From JAGWRI01 sp963728785 (lineage in GTDB: Bacteria > Gemmatimonadota > Gemmatimonadetes > Gemmatimonadales > Gemmatimonadaceae), in assembly GCA_963728785.1 (NCBI GenBank), contig CAVSKV010000002.1:1-64000 (forward strand): a stretch of 64,000 nucleotides of DNA, written 5' to 3'. Of this stretch, positions 50,438 through 61,199 are shown piece after piece. The translations under genes were made by a program, and so were the position numbers. Below the pieces are notes generated by a model. The model was not told the origin of the DNA and searched no databases. It worked only from the letters and a program-made list of their open reading frames with translations. Each line of letters starts with the position of its first letter. Within the stretch, counting starts at the first letter, position 1.

Positions 50438-52834
50438 ATGGCCGACCTACCAACACCTTACGCGCCACTTCGCCCTCCGACCGTGCCGGCCCCAACCAGG
50501 CCAACGCGGGTTGTAAACGTGGCTGACACGGGCGTGGACTGGCAGCGTGCCGGTCGCGCGCTCCGGCGCCGGTGGTGGTTGGTGGTCTTGATGACGCTGC
50601 TGGCCGGCGCCGGCGGGATATTCGGTGCGGGGAGGTTCCTGCACCCTCAGTACGAGGCACAGACGACGATCTGGATAGATCGAGGCAGTCGAGAGGGGAC
50701 CGCCACCCCGCTTACTTCGGCGCCCCTGTTCGACGCGCAAGGCTGGGTTCAGTTGCTGCTTTCCAATACAGTAGTGGACACGGTCGTGATTCAGCGACAC
50801 CTGTGGGTGGGCGCGCGGGCAGCCGATTCGGTGCTGTTCGGGTCGGTACGCCCGGCCGCGGTGCTACGTCCTGGCCAGTATCAACTGCACATCGGGACGA
50901 ATGGGACCGACTATAGCTTGGCCGACGCGGATGGCCAGATGGTGGAGCATGGCACGGTCGGTGACTCCATAGGCCGATCGATCGGCCTTCTGTGGTCGCC
51001 GCCCTCCGCGGCGTTCACTGCCGGGGGCACGTACATGTTTGCAGTCGTTCTGCCGCAGGCAGCGGCGAATGGTCTCGCGGGCGCCCTGCAACCATCGATC
51101 AATGAATCCGGCAGTTTCCTCGGAGTCCGGCTTGCGGGCACGAATCCCGCTGCCACGGCATCGACGTTGAACGCGATCGCCACACGGTACGTGCAAGTGG
51201 CCAATCGGATGCAGCAGGAGCGGCTGGCGGAAGTCTCCAGCGTGCTGGCAAAGCAGATCCAGTACGCCGATCAGTCACTGCAGAGCGCCGAGCAGCAGTT
51301 GCAGGCGTTCAGGGTGCGCACCATCACGGGGCCCCAGAGCCAGGTGACCGGGAACGGCAGTAACGGTCCGGCAGCGTCCGACGTCTCTCCAGATGCGGCG
51401 GTGCTTGCTCAATTCCACGGCTTGAAGACGCGGCTGGACTCGCTGCGCTCCGATCGCGCGGCTCTGGCGCAGTTGTTGAGCGCAGCGCCCCAAACCGGAA
51501 TCTCGGTCGCGGCATTCCAGGCCGTTCCGGCGGTACAGCAGACGCCACGATTGGTGGCGGCGCTCAACGATCTTACGGACGCGCAGAATCGCCTGCGGGC
51601 CATGCAGGTCCGCTACACCGGCGCGTACCCGGCGGTCCAGGCGCTCAATGCCCAGATCGCCTCACTGTCGGATACCACGATTCCTCGATTGACTCAGGGC
51701 CTCATGGACCGGCTGGGGGCCAGCGCGGCTGGGCTGACGGCGCAGGTGGCGCAGCAGGCGGACACACTGCGGGCGCTGCCCCCCCAAGCCACTGAACAGG
51801 CACGGCTCATGAGGAGCGTCGCTCTGGCGACCAGTCTGTACGAAAGCCTGGAGCAGCGCAGCAGCGAAGCGCAGATCGCCATGGCGAGCAGTGGCGGAAA
51901 CGTGCACGTACTCGACCTCGCAGTCCCTCCGCTCTCGCCAACGAAGAACACGGCTCCTCGTATTGTGGCATTCGCTCTGGTGGCCGGCCTCAGTCTCGGT
52001 CTGGTGCTTGCCATCCTGCTCGATCGCCTGGATCCACGGTTCCGCCACCCGAGCCAGGTGACGGGGGAAATGGGGCTGGCCATCCTCGCGACGATTCCCC
52101 ACGTCAAGTCAGCTGAACGGGAACCTGCCGTGGACGCCGACCCGGCGCTCAGGGAGGCGGTCCGCGGACTGCGCATGAACGTCGCTTATGCATACGGCGC
52201 TGCCGGCCCGGTCACGATCACGCTGACCAGTCCGGGCAGCCGGGACGGCAAGTCGTTCGTGTCGCTGAACCTCGCCCGTGCGTTCGCCGAGGGGGGCGCC
52301 CGGACGCTGCTCATCGACGGCGACGTGCGGCGCGGCACGCTGCACCACCGCTTTCGCGTGGCGCGCAAGCCCGGCCTCACCGACTACCTGCATGACGGCC
52401 TGGATTTGGACCGCGTCATTCGTGCGACGCCGCTCGACGGCGTGCATCTGATCCCATCCGGGACGCATTCGCATGATGCGCCGGAATTGCTCGCGTCGCC
52501 GGCCATGCGCACGCTGATGGCCGATTTGCGCGAGCGGTTCGACGTCATTGTGTGCGACAGTCCGCCGCTGAGCGCGGGGATCGACGCGTTCGCCCTCGGG
52601 GTCGCGACGGGGAATATGCTGCTCGTGTTGCGGACGGGCGTCAGCGACCGCGAGATGGCGCACTCCAAGCTCGACGTGCTGAAGCGCATGCCGGTGCGGC
52701 TCCTCGGTGCGGTGCTGAACGATGTCCCGAGAACAGCCCCGTACGCATACTACTCCAACTACCTCCCGGGATATGAAACGGCGAGCGAGCGCCGCACCGC
52801 CGTCACGAAGACCCTGACCCCGGACGGGGTCTGA
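50438..52834 (+). CDS. Wzc-like chain-length determinant / BY tyrosine autokinase
   Basis: A 798-residue protein from ATG 50438. The N-terminal Wzz domain starts with the span RRWWLVVLMTLLAGAGGIFG, followed by a long periplasmic coiled-coil region (residues 220-480) and the second span IVAFALVAGLSLGLVLAILL near 510. The cytoplasmic kinase has Walker A LTSPGSRDGKSFVSLNLA, Walker A' LLIDGDVRRG and Walker B VIVCDSPPLS. The C-terminal Tyr cluster YAYYSNYLPGY is the autophosphorylation tail. It controls EPS chain length and export together with the Wza-like protein. The LMW phosphatase at 28.8 kb is the likely counter-enzyme. Confidence 0.92.
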   Translation: MADLPTPYAPLRPPTVPAPTRPTRVVNVADTGVDWQRAGRALRRRWWLVVLMTLLAGAGGIFGAGRFLHPQYEAQTTIWIDRGSREGTATPLTSAPLFDAQGWVQLLLSNTVVDTVVIQRHLWVGARAADSVLFGSVRPAAVLRPGQYQLHIGTNGTDYSLADADGQMVEHGTVGDSIGRSIGLLWSPPSAAFTAGGTYMFAVVLPQAAANGLAGALQPSINESGSFLGVRLAGTNPAATASTLNAIATRYVQVANRMQQERLAEVSSVLAKQIQYADQSLQSAEQQLQAFRVRTITGPQSQVTGNGSNGPAASDVSPDAAVLAQFHGLKTRLDSLRSDRAALAQLLSAAPQTGISVAAFQAVPAVQQTPRLVAALNDLTDAQNRLRAMQVRYTGAYPAVQALNAQIASLSDTTIPRLTQGLMDRLGASAAGLTAQVAQQADTLRALPPQATEQARLMRSVALATSLYESLEQRSSEAQIAMASSGGNVHVLDLAVPPLSPTKNTAPRIVAFALVAGLSLGLVLAILLDRLDPRFRHPSQVTGEMGLAILATIPHVKSAEREPAVDADPALREAVRGLRMNVAYAYGAAGPVTITLTSPGSRDGKSFVSLNLARAFAEGGARTLLIDGDVRRGTLHHRFRVARKPGLTDYLHDGLDLDRVIRATPLDGVHLIPSGTHSHDAPELLASPAMRTLMADLRERFDVIVCDSPPLSAGIDAFALGVATGNMLLVLRTGVSDREMAHSKLDVLKRMPVRLLGAVLNDVPRTAPYAYYSNYLPGYETASERRTAVTKTLTPDGV

Positions 52835-52838
52835 TCCC

Positions 52839-54665
52839 ATGTGTGGCATCGTCGGTTACGTCGGCCATCGCGACGCCGCCCCAATCCTGCTCAACGGACT
52901 CGCTCGGCTGGAGTACCGGGGTTACGATTCCGCTGGCATCGCGGTGCAGAACGGCCGGGGCCTCGTCATCCAGAAGCTGGCCGGTCCGCTCGCCAACCTG
53001 CGGAAGCTGGCCGGCGAGCAACCAGTGCACGGCACCTCCGGCATCGGACACACGCGGTGGGCGACCCACGGGGCGCCCACCAGCGACAACGCGCACCCAC
53101 ACACCGACTGCCATGGCAGGATCGCCGTGGTCCACAACGGAATCCTGGAAAACGCCGACACGCTGCGCGCGAAGTTGGAGAGCGACGGGCACATCATACG
53201 GTCCGAGACCGACACGGAACTCATCGCCCACCTGATCGAATCTTGCGAAGGCGACTTCCTCGAGGACCGCGTCGCCGGGGCGCTGGGCTGGCTTGAAGGT
53301 GCGTACGGACTCCTGGTTGCGTCGTCGGACGAACCGGGCAAACTCGTCGTCGCCCGCCGGGGCTCTCCCGTGCTGTTGGGCCTTGGGGATGGCGAGTACT
53401 TCGTGGCGTCGGATGCGAGCGCGCTGCTCGAGCATACGCGGTCCGTGGTGTACCTCAACGACGGCGACCTCGCCGTGATCACGCCCGATGCCTACAGCGT
53501 GCGCGACGAACGCGCCGCCGTGCAGGCGCGGCCGGTGGACGCCATTGCGTGGGACGCCAGTGCGATCGAGCTCGGACCGCACCCGCACTTCATGCACAAG
53601 GAAATCTTCGAACAGCCGGCAACGATTCGTGACGTGCTGCGGGGCCGCCTGCTCGTGGACGAGGGCACGACGCGCCTGAACGGGCTGAACCTCACGCCCG
53701 ACGACTGCCGCGCCGTCGACCGCATCGTGATCGTGGGCTGCGGCAGTTCGTGGCATGCGGGACTCGTGGGGCGGCATTTCTTCGAGCATCTGGCCGGCGT
53801 GCCCGTCCAGGTCGAATACGCATCCGAATTCAGGTATCATCGCCAGATGCGGATGGCTGGCACGCTCACGCTCGCCATCTCGCAGTCGGGCGAGACGGCG
53901 GATACGCTCGAGGCGCTGCGCCTCGCACGACAGGCCGGCTCGCGGGTGCTCGGGGTCGTCAATGTCGTAGGCAGCTCCATCGCCCGGGCGGCGGACGGAG
54001 GCATGTATCTCCACGCCGGCCCCGAAATCGGCGTCGCTTCCACCAAGGCGTTCACGTCGCAGCTCGTCGCGCTGTTGATGATGGCGGTCCACCTCGGCCG
54101 GCACCGCGGGCTGTCCCGTGAGAACGGCCGTCGCGCGGTGTCCCAACTCCAGCAGCTCCCCGATGCCGTCGGGCGGGCGTTGGAACTCGAAGACCGCGTG
54201 GCGCACGTCGCGACGGAGTTGGCCGGCGCACGGAGCGCCCTGTATCTTGGACGCGGGGTGAATTTTCCGGTTGCGCTGGAGGGCGCGCTCAAGCTCAAAG
54301 AGGTCAGCTATGTGCACGCCGAGGGCTATCCGGCAGCGGAGATGAAGCACGGCCCGATCGCGCTGATCGACGCCGACATGCCAGTCGTAGTGCTGGCGCC
54401 CAAGGATCGGGGCTATGCGAAGACCGTATCCAACATGCAGGAAGTGCGGGCCCGCGGCGGTCGGCTCATTGCGTTCACAACGGAAGGCAACGGAGACCTC
54501 GGGCCGCTGGCCGTGCACCAACTCCAGCTGCCCCGGGTGTCGCAGCTGCTTACCCCAATTGTCGCCTCGATTCCGCTCCAACTGCTGGCATACCACACGG
54601 CGGTGCTTCGCAACTGCAATGTGGATCGTCCGCGCAACCTCGCCAAGTGCGTTACGGTGGAGTAG
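52839..54665 (+). CDS. glmS: Glutamine-fructose-6-phosphate aminotransferase
   Basis: A 608-residue protein. MCGIVGYVGHRDAA starts with the N-terminal nucleophile Cys, and GIGHTRWATHGAPTSDNAHP and HNGILENADTLRAKL complete the glutaminase domain (to residue 220). Two SIS isomerase domains follow (IVIVGCGSSWHAGLVGRHFF, AISQSGETADTLEALR, EVSYVHAEGYPAAEMKHGPI), ending in RPRNLAKCVTVE. It makes glucosamine-6-phosphate for UDP-GlcNAc. It lies 4 bases after wzc and 2 before wza, so precursor supply is co-expressed with export. This could be a second, EPS-dedicated copy. Confidence 0.96.
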   Translation: MCGIVGYVGHRDAAPILLNGLARLEYRGYDSAGIAVQNGRGLVIQKLAGPLANLRKLAGEQPVHGTSGIGHTRWATHGAPTSDNAHPHTDCHGRIAVVHNGILENADTLRAKLESDGHIIRSETDTELIAHLIESCEGDFLEDRVAGALGWLEGAYGLLVASSDEPGKLVVARRGSPVLLGLGDGEYFVASDASALLEHTRSVVYLNDGDLAVITPDAYSVRDERAAVQARPVDAIAWDASAIELGPHPHFMHKEIFEQPATIRDVLRGRLLVDEGTTRLNGLNLTPDDCRAVDRIVIVGCGSSWHAGLVGRHFFEHLAGVPVQVEYASEFRYHRQMRMAGTLTLAISQSGETADTLEALRLARQAGSRVLGVVNVVGSSIARAADGGMYLHAGPEIGVASTKAFTSQLVALLMMAVHLGRHRGLSRENGRRAVSQLQQLPDAVGRALELEDRVAHVATELAGARSALYLGRGVNFPVALEGALKLKEVSYVHAEGYPAAEMKHGPIALIDADMPVVVLAPKDRGYAKTVSNMQEVRARGGRLIAFTTEGNGDLGPLAVHQLQLPRVSQLLTPIVASIPLQLLAYHTAVLRNCNVDRPRNLAKCVTVE

Positions 54666-54667
54666 CC

Positions 54668-55306
54668 ATGTCGTCTCTGTGCCGTCGTGTCCTGCTCTGC
54701 TTCGCCCTCGTGCTCCTCCCGTCGTATGTGGCTGCGCAGCGCGCCGCCGCAGATTCCGGAGGGGACTTCCGGATCGGCGATCGCGTGCTGCTCATGGTCG
54801 AAGGCGAGCCGCAACTTACGGACTCGTTCACCGTCGTGGCAGGGCCGGCGCTCCAACTTCCGGTGATCGGAAGGGTCTCGCTGGCCGGAGTCAGATACGC
54901 CGACCTGCAGACTTACTTGTCTGAAACCATCGGACACTATGTAAAGAACGCCACGGTGACGGCCCGCGTGACGTTGCGGATCGGAGTGCTAGGCGAGGTG
55001 CAGCGTCCGGGGTTCTATTCGGTTCCCGCTGAGGGTCTGGTGAGCGACGCGCTGATGGCGGCCGGCGGGCCCTCGTCCGGCGCCAAGGTCAATGATGCCC
55101 ACGTCGAACGGAACGGCGCTGCGACGATCCCGTCCGATTCCCTGGCCCGGGGACTCGCCGCCGGCCTCACGCTTGCACAGATGGGGCTACGATCGGGAGA
55201 CCAGATCGTCCTGCCGGCGGCCAGGGACTGGACGCGCTACGCGCAAATCGCCGGGATCTTCTTGGGGCTGACAGCCGCTATCGTCACGATCATCCGCTAT
55301 CGATAG
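54668..55306 (+). CDS. Wza-like polysaccharide export protein (SLBB)
   Basis: A 212-residue protein from ATG 54668. Signal peptide VLLCFALVLLPSYVAAQ, then the Poly_export region FRIGDRVLLMVEGEPQLTDS, LPVIGRVSLAGVRYADLQTY and the SLBB segment IGVLGEVQRPGFYSVPAEGL with SDALMAAGGPSSGAKVNDAH. A C-terminal helix IAGIFLGLTAAIVTIIRY may form the outer-membrane pore. It is shorter than E. coli Wza and lacks a lipobox Cys. Last gene of the wzc operon. Confidence 0.9.
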   Translation: MSSLCRRVLLCFALVLLPSYVAAQRAAADSGGDFRIGDRVLLMVEGEPQLTDSFTVVAGPALQLPVIGRVSLAGVRYADLQTYLSETIGHYVKNATVTARVTLRIGVLGEVQRPGFYSVPAEGLVSDALMAAGGPSSGAKVNDAHVERNGAATIPSDSLARGLAAGLTLAQMGLRSGDQIVLPAARDWTRYAQIAGIFLGLTAAIVTIIRYR

Positions 55307-55636
55307 AAGTTCCGCTCGGGCGTCCCCTGCGGGGAAGCCCTCGACATCTACGTCGCGACCCGGACTCGAGCGCCGAGGGGGGCAGCGGGCTCTGCCGGCC
55401 GCCCCGGTGCCAAATTCGGCGGCACCCCCCCACCACCGCTTTCTGCCTTATTGTGCTACATTGATCCGCGTCGAACGCCGGCGATTGCTCCGACTTTCAG
55501 CGGGCTGGCGTCAGCAGCGGTAAGACGTACGCACCATCCAGGGGCACGAACCGAAGCTTCACCTTCCGGCTGCCCTTGCGTGTGGCAGGCTCGCCACATA
55601 TATCCCCCTCGAGCCATCGCCCAGGAGATGCACCCC
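55307..55636. other. Intergenic region before the stressosome operon
   Basis: 330 bp without a supported gene. It holds a C-rich tract near 55420 and an AT-richer segment (TTATTGTGCTACATTGAT near 55448-55465) that may be the operon promoter. No terminator could be recognised. Confidence 0.4.
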
Positions 55637-56539
55637 ATGCCACAGCCAGCCCATTCCCGCTCACCGGCAGCGCCATCCCAGCCGCCTGAGGATCCGGCCA
55701 CTCGCCTGCGGGAGCTGGTAGCCCACCTGCGCCAGAATCGCACGCAACTTCGCGAGGAGTGGGCACATCGGATCACGGGAGCGCAACTCCTGACAGCGAT
55801 GAGCGAGCAGGAGATCTTCGCCGAGGCAACATCTGTTTACGACAACTACGTGGCCGCCCTCGAGACGGGGACGTTCGAGGCGCTTCAGGCGTACGCCCGG
55901 AATCTCTCGGAGCGGATCATTCCGCGCGGCGTGGAAACCCATGAGGTCCTGGGAATCGTCCTGCTCCTGCGTGACGTGCTGGCACGGTCGCTCTTTGCGA
56001 AGTATCACGAAGACTTCACGAAGTTGAACCGGATCCTCGATGCGTATGAACCCGCCGCCAACCGGGTTGCCAATACGGTAGCCGTCGGGTTCGTCCAGGA
56101 GCGCGAACGGGTCATCCGTCAACAGCAGGAAGCGATCCGCGAGTTGTCCACGCCGGTGCTCCAGGTGCGCGAGCGCCTGCTCATCCTCCCGATCATCGGG
56201 GTCATCGATCCGCAACGCGCCCGCCAGTTGACCGAACAGTTGCTGCACGCGATCCGGGCCAACCGCGCCAAGGTCGTCGTCATCGACGTCACCGGCGTGG
56301 CGGCCGTCGACTCGCACGTCGCCAACCACCTCGTGCAGACGGTCGAGGCAGCCCGGCTCCTGGGCGCCATGGTCATCGTAACCGGACTTTCTCCGGAAAT
56401 CGCGCACACGTTGGTCACGATCGGCGTCGATCTGAGCGGGATGGCGACGGTGGGCGACCTGCAGGGCGGGATCGAGGAAGCTGAGCGACTGCTCGGCTAC
56501 AAGGTCGTGCCAAGTGCACCGCCCACCCCAACCGACTGA
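55637..56539 (+). CDS. rsbR: RsbR-type stressosome co-antagonist
   Basis: A 300-residue protein taken from MPQPAHSRSP; an ATG at 55628 is also possible. The N-terminal RsbRD-like domain (REEWAHRITGAQLLTAMSEQ, then TFEALQAYARNLSERIIPRG) is a non-heme globin-type sensor. The C-terminal STAS domain has VVVIDVTGVAAVDSHVANHL, where Ser replaces the Thr phosphorylated in Bacillus RsbR. RsbR and RsbS build the stressosome that binds and releases RsbT under stress. First of six tightly packed genes. Confidence 0.9.
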   Translation: MPQPAHSRSPAAPSQPPEDPATRLRELVAHLRQNRTQLREEWAHRITGAQLLTAMSEQEIFAEATSVYDNYVAALETGTFEALQAYARNLSERIIPRGVETHEVLGIVLLLRDVLARSLFAKYHEDFTKLNRILDAYEPAANRVANTVAVGFVQERERVIRQQQEAIRELSTPVLQVRERLLILPIIGVIDPQRARQLTEQLLHAIRANRAKVVVIDVTGVAAVDSHVANHLVQTVEAARLLGAMVIVTGLSPEIAHTLVTIGVDLSGMATVGDLQGGIEEAERLLGYKVVPSAPPTPTD

Positions 56540-56557
56540 TCGCCCGGGAGGCAACGC

Positions 56558-56929
56558 GTGGAAGTCCCCATACTGAAACAGGGATACTACCTGATCGCGT
56601 CCATCCAGTCGGCACTGACGGACGCCGATCTGTCGCAGCTGCGCGAATCGCTGGTCGAGCGGGTGGGCCGGTTCCGGGCGCGCGGCGTCATCGTGGACGT
56701 CACGGCGCTCGACGTCATGGATTCGTTCGCGGTCCGGACGATTCGCGATCTTGCGCATACGACCTGGCTCCGGGGCGCGGAGACCGTGATCGTCGGCATC
56801 CAGCCCGAGGTCGCGTTCTCGATGGTGCAGCTCGGATTGACCCTCAAGGGCATTGCGACCGCGCTCGACCTCGAGGAGGGGCTGGCGTTCCTGGATCGGC
56901 GCCTGACGAGCCGGAGCGTACGTGATTGA
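56558..56929 (+). CDS. rsbS: RsbS stressosome antagonist (STAS)
   Basis: A 123-residue single STAS domain: MEVPILKQGYYLIASIQSAL, then VIVDVTALDVMDSFAVRTIR, where the Ser of DSFAVR is the residue phosphorylated by RsbT in Bacillus, and VIVGIQPEVAFSMVQLG. It forms the stressosome core with RsbR and sequesters RsbT. The end overlaps the rsbT start by eight bases. Confidence 0.93.
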   Translation: MEVPILKQGYYLIASIQSALTDADLSQLRESLVERVGRFRARGVIVDVTALDVMDSFAVRTIRDLAHTTWLRGAETVIVGIQPEVAFSMVQLGLTLKGIATALDLEEGLAFLDRRLTSRSVRD

Positions 56930-57332
56930 ACCGGTGACCATTCCGATCGCGTCCGACGTGGATGTCGTGGCCGCGCGGCGGAAGGGCAGCGAACTCGCCG
57001 CCGACCTCGGCTTCCCGCGCGGCGACCAGACCGTCATCGCCGCGGCGATATCGGAGGTCGCCCGCAACATCCTGATGTACGCCACCACGGGGTCGATCGA
57101 ACTGCGCCCCATAGCCGACGGCCAGCGCCCGGCGTTGGTGGTCGTTGCGCGGGACGACGGCCCGGGAATTCGGGACGTGGAACAGGCCATGCGCGACGGC
57201 TTCTCCACCTCGGGCGGGCTGGGCCTCGGACTCCCCGGCGCCCGCCGCCTGATGGACGAATTCGATATCGAGTCGTCCACCGGTCACGGCACGACGATCA
57301 CCATGAAGAAGTGGCACCGAGCCCATGGTTGA
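56922..57332 (+). CDS. rsbT: RsbT serine kinase / switch protein
   Basis: A 136-residue HATPase_c kinase from GTG 56922. TVIAAAISEVARNILMYATT is the N-box (E-x-x-x-N), VVARDDGPGIRDVEQAMRDG the G1 box, and TSGGLGLGLPGARRLMDEFD the G2 box. It phosphorylates RsbR and RsbS, and when freed from the stressosome it activates a downstream phosphatase or cyclase. Overlaps both neighbours. Confidence 0.94.
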   Translation: MIEPVTIPIASDVDVVAARRKGSELAADLGFPRGDQTVIAAAISEVARNILMYATTGSIELRPIADGQRPALVVVARDDGPGIRDVEQAMRDGFSTSGGLGLGLPGARRLMDEFDIESSTGHGTTITMKKWHRAHG

Positions 57333-57966
57333 CCGCGCGTTGCGCCTCGACGCGTCGGCACCGCGCAACCTGGAGTGGGCGGTGGCCGCCCGTGCTCACC
57401 CCGGGCAGACGGTGTCGGGCGACCTTCATGTGGTCTCGCCGTTTCCGGGCGGCGTCCTGGTGGCCGTGGTGGATGGCTTGGGCCACGGCCCCGAGGCCGA
57501 AGCCACGGCCCGCCTCGCCGTGGCCATGCTGGAGCAGTATGCCGACGAGTGGCCGCCCGACCTGATGGCGCGGTGCCATCGGGTGCTCGCCGGCTCGCGC
57601 GGCGCCGCTGTGAGCGTGGCTTCTATCCGCTGGAATGACGATACGATGACCTGGCTGGCGATTGGCGGCGTGGACGGCCGGCTGTTCCCTGCAGCTGCCA
57701 GCGGGCAGTCCGCGGAGCCCCGCTCCCTGATGACGCACGGGGGAATCGTGGGAGCGGGCAAGCTGCCCGACGGCGGGCCGTGCGTGGTGCCGATCAACGC
57801 GGGTGACACGCTCATTCTCGTCACGGACGGGATCCGCGGCACATTCGCCGACGGTCTGCACCCAACGGCCCCTCCGCAGCGGGTTGCCGACGAGATTCTC
57901 GCGGGATTTCTGAAGGGCACGGATGACGCACTCGTGCTCGTGGCACGGATTCCACCGAGCACGTAG
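57325..57966 (+). CDS. rsbX: RsbX-like SpoIIE/PP2C phosphatase
   Basis: A 213-residue phosphatase. HPGQTVSGDLHVVSPFPGGV and LVAVVDGLGHGPEAEATARL carry the metal-binding Asp residues of the SpoIIE class, and GDTLILVTDGIRGTFADGL the third. It would dephosphorylate RsbR/RsbS and reset the stressosome. It overlaps rsbT by eight bases. Confidence 0.88.
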   Translation: MVDRALRLDASAPRNLEWAVAARAHPGQTVSGDLHVVSPFPGGVLVAVVDGLGHGPEAEATARLAVAMLEQYADEWPPDLMARCHRVLAGSRGAAVSVASIRWNDDTMTWLAIGGVDGRLFPAAASGQSAEPRSLMTHGGIVGAGKLPDGGPCVVPINAGDTLILVTDGIRGTFADGLHPTAPPQRVADEILAGFLKGTDDALVLVARIPPST

Positions 57967-57968
57967 GA

Positions 57969-59416
<1,448 letters not shown>

Positions 59417-59420
<4 letters not shown>

Positions 59421-60691
59421 GAGTCGAACAGGCGCTGCGGCTGCTCCCCGACCTCGACGCGCTCGGGCCGCTTCGGTCGCTCCTCCTCACGAGCGCGCAC
59501 ACCACCGAACGCGACGAGTGGAGCGGCGTGAGTCCGTACATGACGGTCGGCAAGCACGAGGTGCCGATCCCCGCGCTCCGGCGCCGCCTGGCTCCGGCCA
59601 TTCGGGACATCGGCCGTCACCTCGATCAGCTCTACGGGGCGTACGTGGACGCCCTCGAATGCATCGAGCGCGACGATCGCGCGCAGGCCGTGCACAAGTT
59701 GCTCGAGGCCGGGCGCATGGAGCGCGACGCGCTGCGGCCGGTCGAAGCCTGCGCGTGGTACGCGGCGGCCCTCGACGTCGCCGAAGAGCTGCAGGACCGG
59801 CGACCCGAGGTGGATGTGCTGGTGGCGCTGGCGAGCGTCAACCGGTTCCTTGGCCTGTATGAGGACTCCCAGCGGCAGTACGAGCGCTCGCTCGCCCTGT
59901 CCCAGGCCGAGTTCAACCAGTCAGGAGCCATCGGCGCGTGCGTGGGGCTGGGAGACGTGGAGGTGGAACTCGGCCACTGGCTCGGGGCCCAGGCGTGGTA
60001 TCTGCGCGCCCTCCGGCTCGCCGAGACCGCCGGGGACGCCCTGAGTCTGGCCAGGATCCACCATTCCACCGGGGAGTTTCTCCGCCGCCGCCGCGACTAT
60101 GCGGCCGCGGAGGCCGAGTTGCGCCTGGCACGCGATGCGTTCGAGGCGGCGGGGGACTCCCGCGAACTGGCCCGGGTGCTGTGCACCATCGGTTTGCTCG
60201 ACGCCGACCTTGGCGTGCCGTCGCGCGCCGCAAGCGCATTCCGCGAGGCGCTCGCCTGGCTTCGGAATGGGCCCCCGCACGTCATGTTGGAAGTATTCAT
60301 TCGCTACAACTTCGCGAAACTGCACGTCTCGGAGGGGCACTTCCTCGAGGCTGAGGACGAGATCCGCCGTGCCGAGCAGGTCGCCATCGGCGCTAGTTTG
60401 CTCAGCCGTCTGGCCCAACTGTACTCGTTGCTCGGTTCCACGCGCGGGCTTCAGCGTGACGAGACCGGCTTCGTGTTCTTCGAACAGGCCATCGCGTTGG
60501 CGCACATGCTCGACCGGCCGCTGCCGGTAGAAGCGCAGGTGTATCACGACTACGGCGTGTTCATGATGCGCCTCGAGCGGCGGGAAGAGGCCCGCGCGTA
60601 TCTCACCCGGGCTCGCGAGATTTTCGAGTCACTAGGTGCCAGCGGCGACCTGCAGTTGGTGGATGCGGATCTCGCGCAGATCTCGGCCTAG
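59417..60691 (+). CDS. TPR-repeat protein
   Basis: A 424-residue protein from GTG 59417, overlapping the activator stop by four bases. After an N-terminal region of about 100 residues come helical repeats of 34-40 residues (LVALASVNRFLGLYEDSQRQ, GACVGLGDVEVELGHWLGAQ, FRREALAW-like and LYSLLGSTRGLQRDETGFVF) typical of TPR proteins such as those in the MalT/Rap class. It probably mediates protein binding, perhaps to the sigma-54 activator's receiver-like domain. No enzymatic domain is seen. Confidence 0.85.
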
Positions 60692-60703
60692 CCGCCCCAC
60701 CCT

Positions 60704-61168
60704 TTATCGCAGCAAGGGCCCCGACGTCGTGTCGGGAAGCGGATACAGCACGCTGCGACTGAGATTCCCGTTGGCGTCGGAATAGATCTCGAGCTTCGCC
60801 TGCTCGCCTTCCGAGAGCGCCAACCCAGGGCTCACCCAGTTGACGGACGTCCCGATCGGATGCAGGCGCAGCTGCAGAACGCCCCCGGGCTGCAGAAGGG
60901 TCGGCCGCACGACCAACTCCGCTTCGGAGAATCCGCTCACCGTACCCAGCCGCGCCGCCGAGTTAGGGCCCGACGGCATGGCGTAGACGTCCACGTCGAA
61001 GAAGCCACGGTTGCTCACCAGGAGCACGACCGGCTGCGGAGCGGGCTCGATACCCTTGCCCTTGTTGAAGCACGCCGCGCCAGCGGCCACGAACATGGCC
61101 GCCGCAACCACCGCCATCCGTCGCCACGCCCGTCGCGCGGTCACGCCTGCGGCCTCTCCACTGTTCAT
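60704..61168 (-). CDS. Hypothetical lipoprotein
   Basis: A 154-residue protein with a basic N-terminus, hydrophobic segment AVVAAAMFVAAGAAC and lipobox Cys near residue 33. The mature part is a beta-rich domain (PVVLLVSNRGFFDVDVYAMP, then VLQLRLHPIGTSVNWVSPGL), possibly an Ig-like fold. No family name. It lies 31 bp downstream of hypF on the same strand and may be co-transcribed. Confidence 0.65.
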   Translation of the reverse strand: MNSGEAAGVTARRAWRRMAVVAAAMFVAAGAACFNKGKGIEPAPQPVVLLVSNRGFFDVDVYAMPSGPNSAARLGTVSGFSEAELVVRPTLLQPGGVLQLRLHPIGTSVNWVSPGLALSEGEQAKLEIYSDANGNLSRSVLYPLPDTTSGPLLR

Positions 61169-61199
61169 GAACTTGGGGACGCCGGCTCCCCACGCAAGG

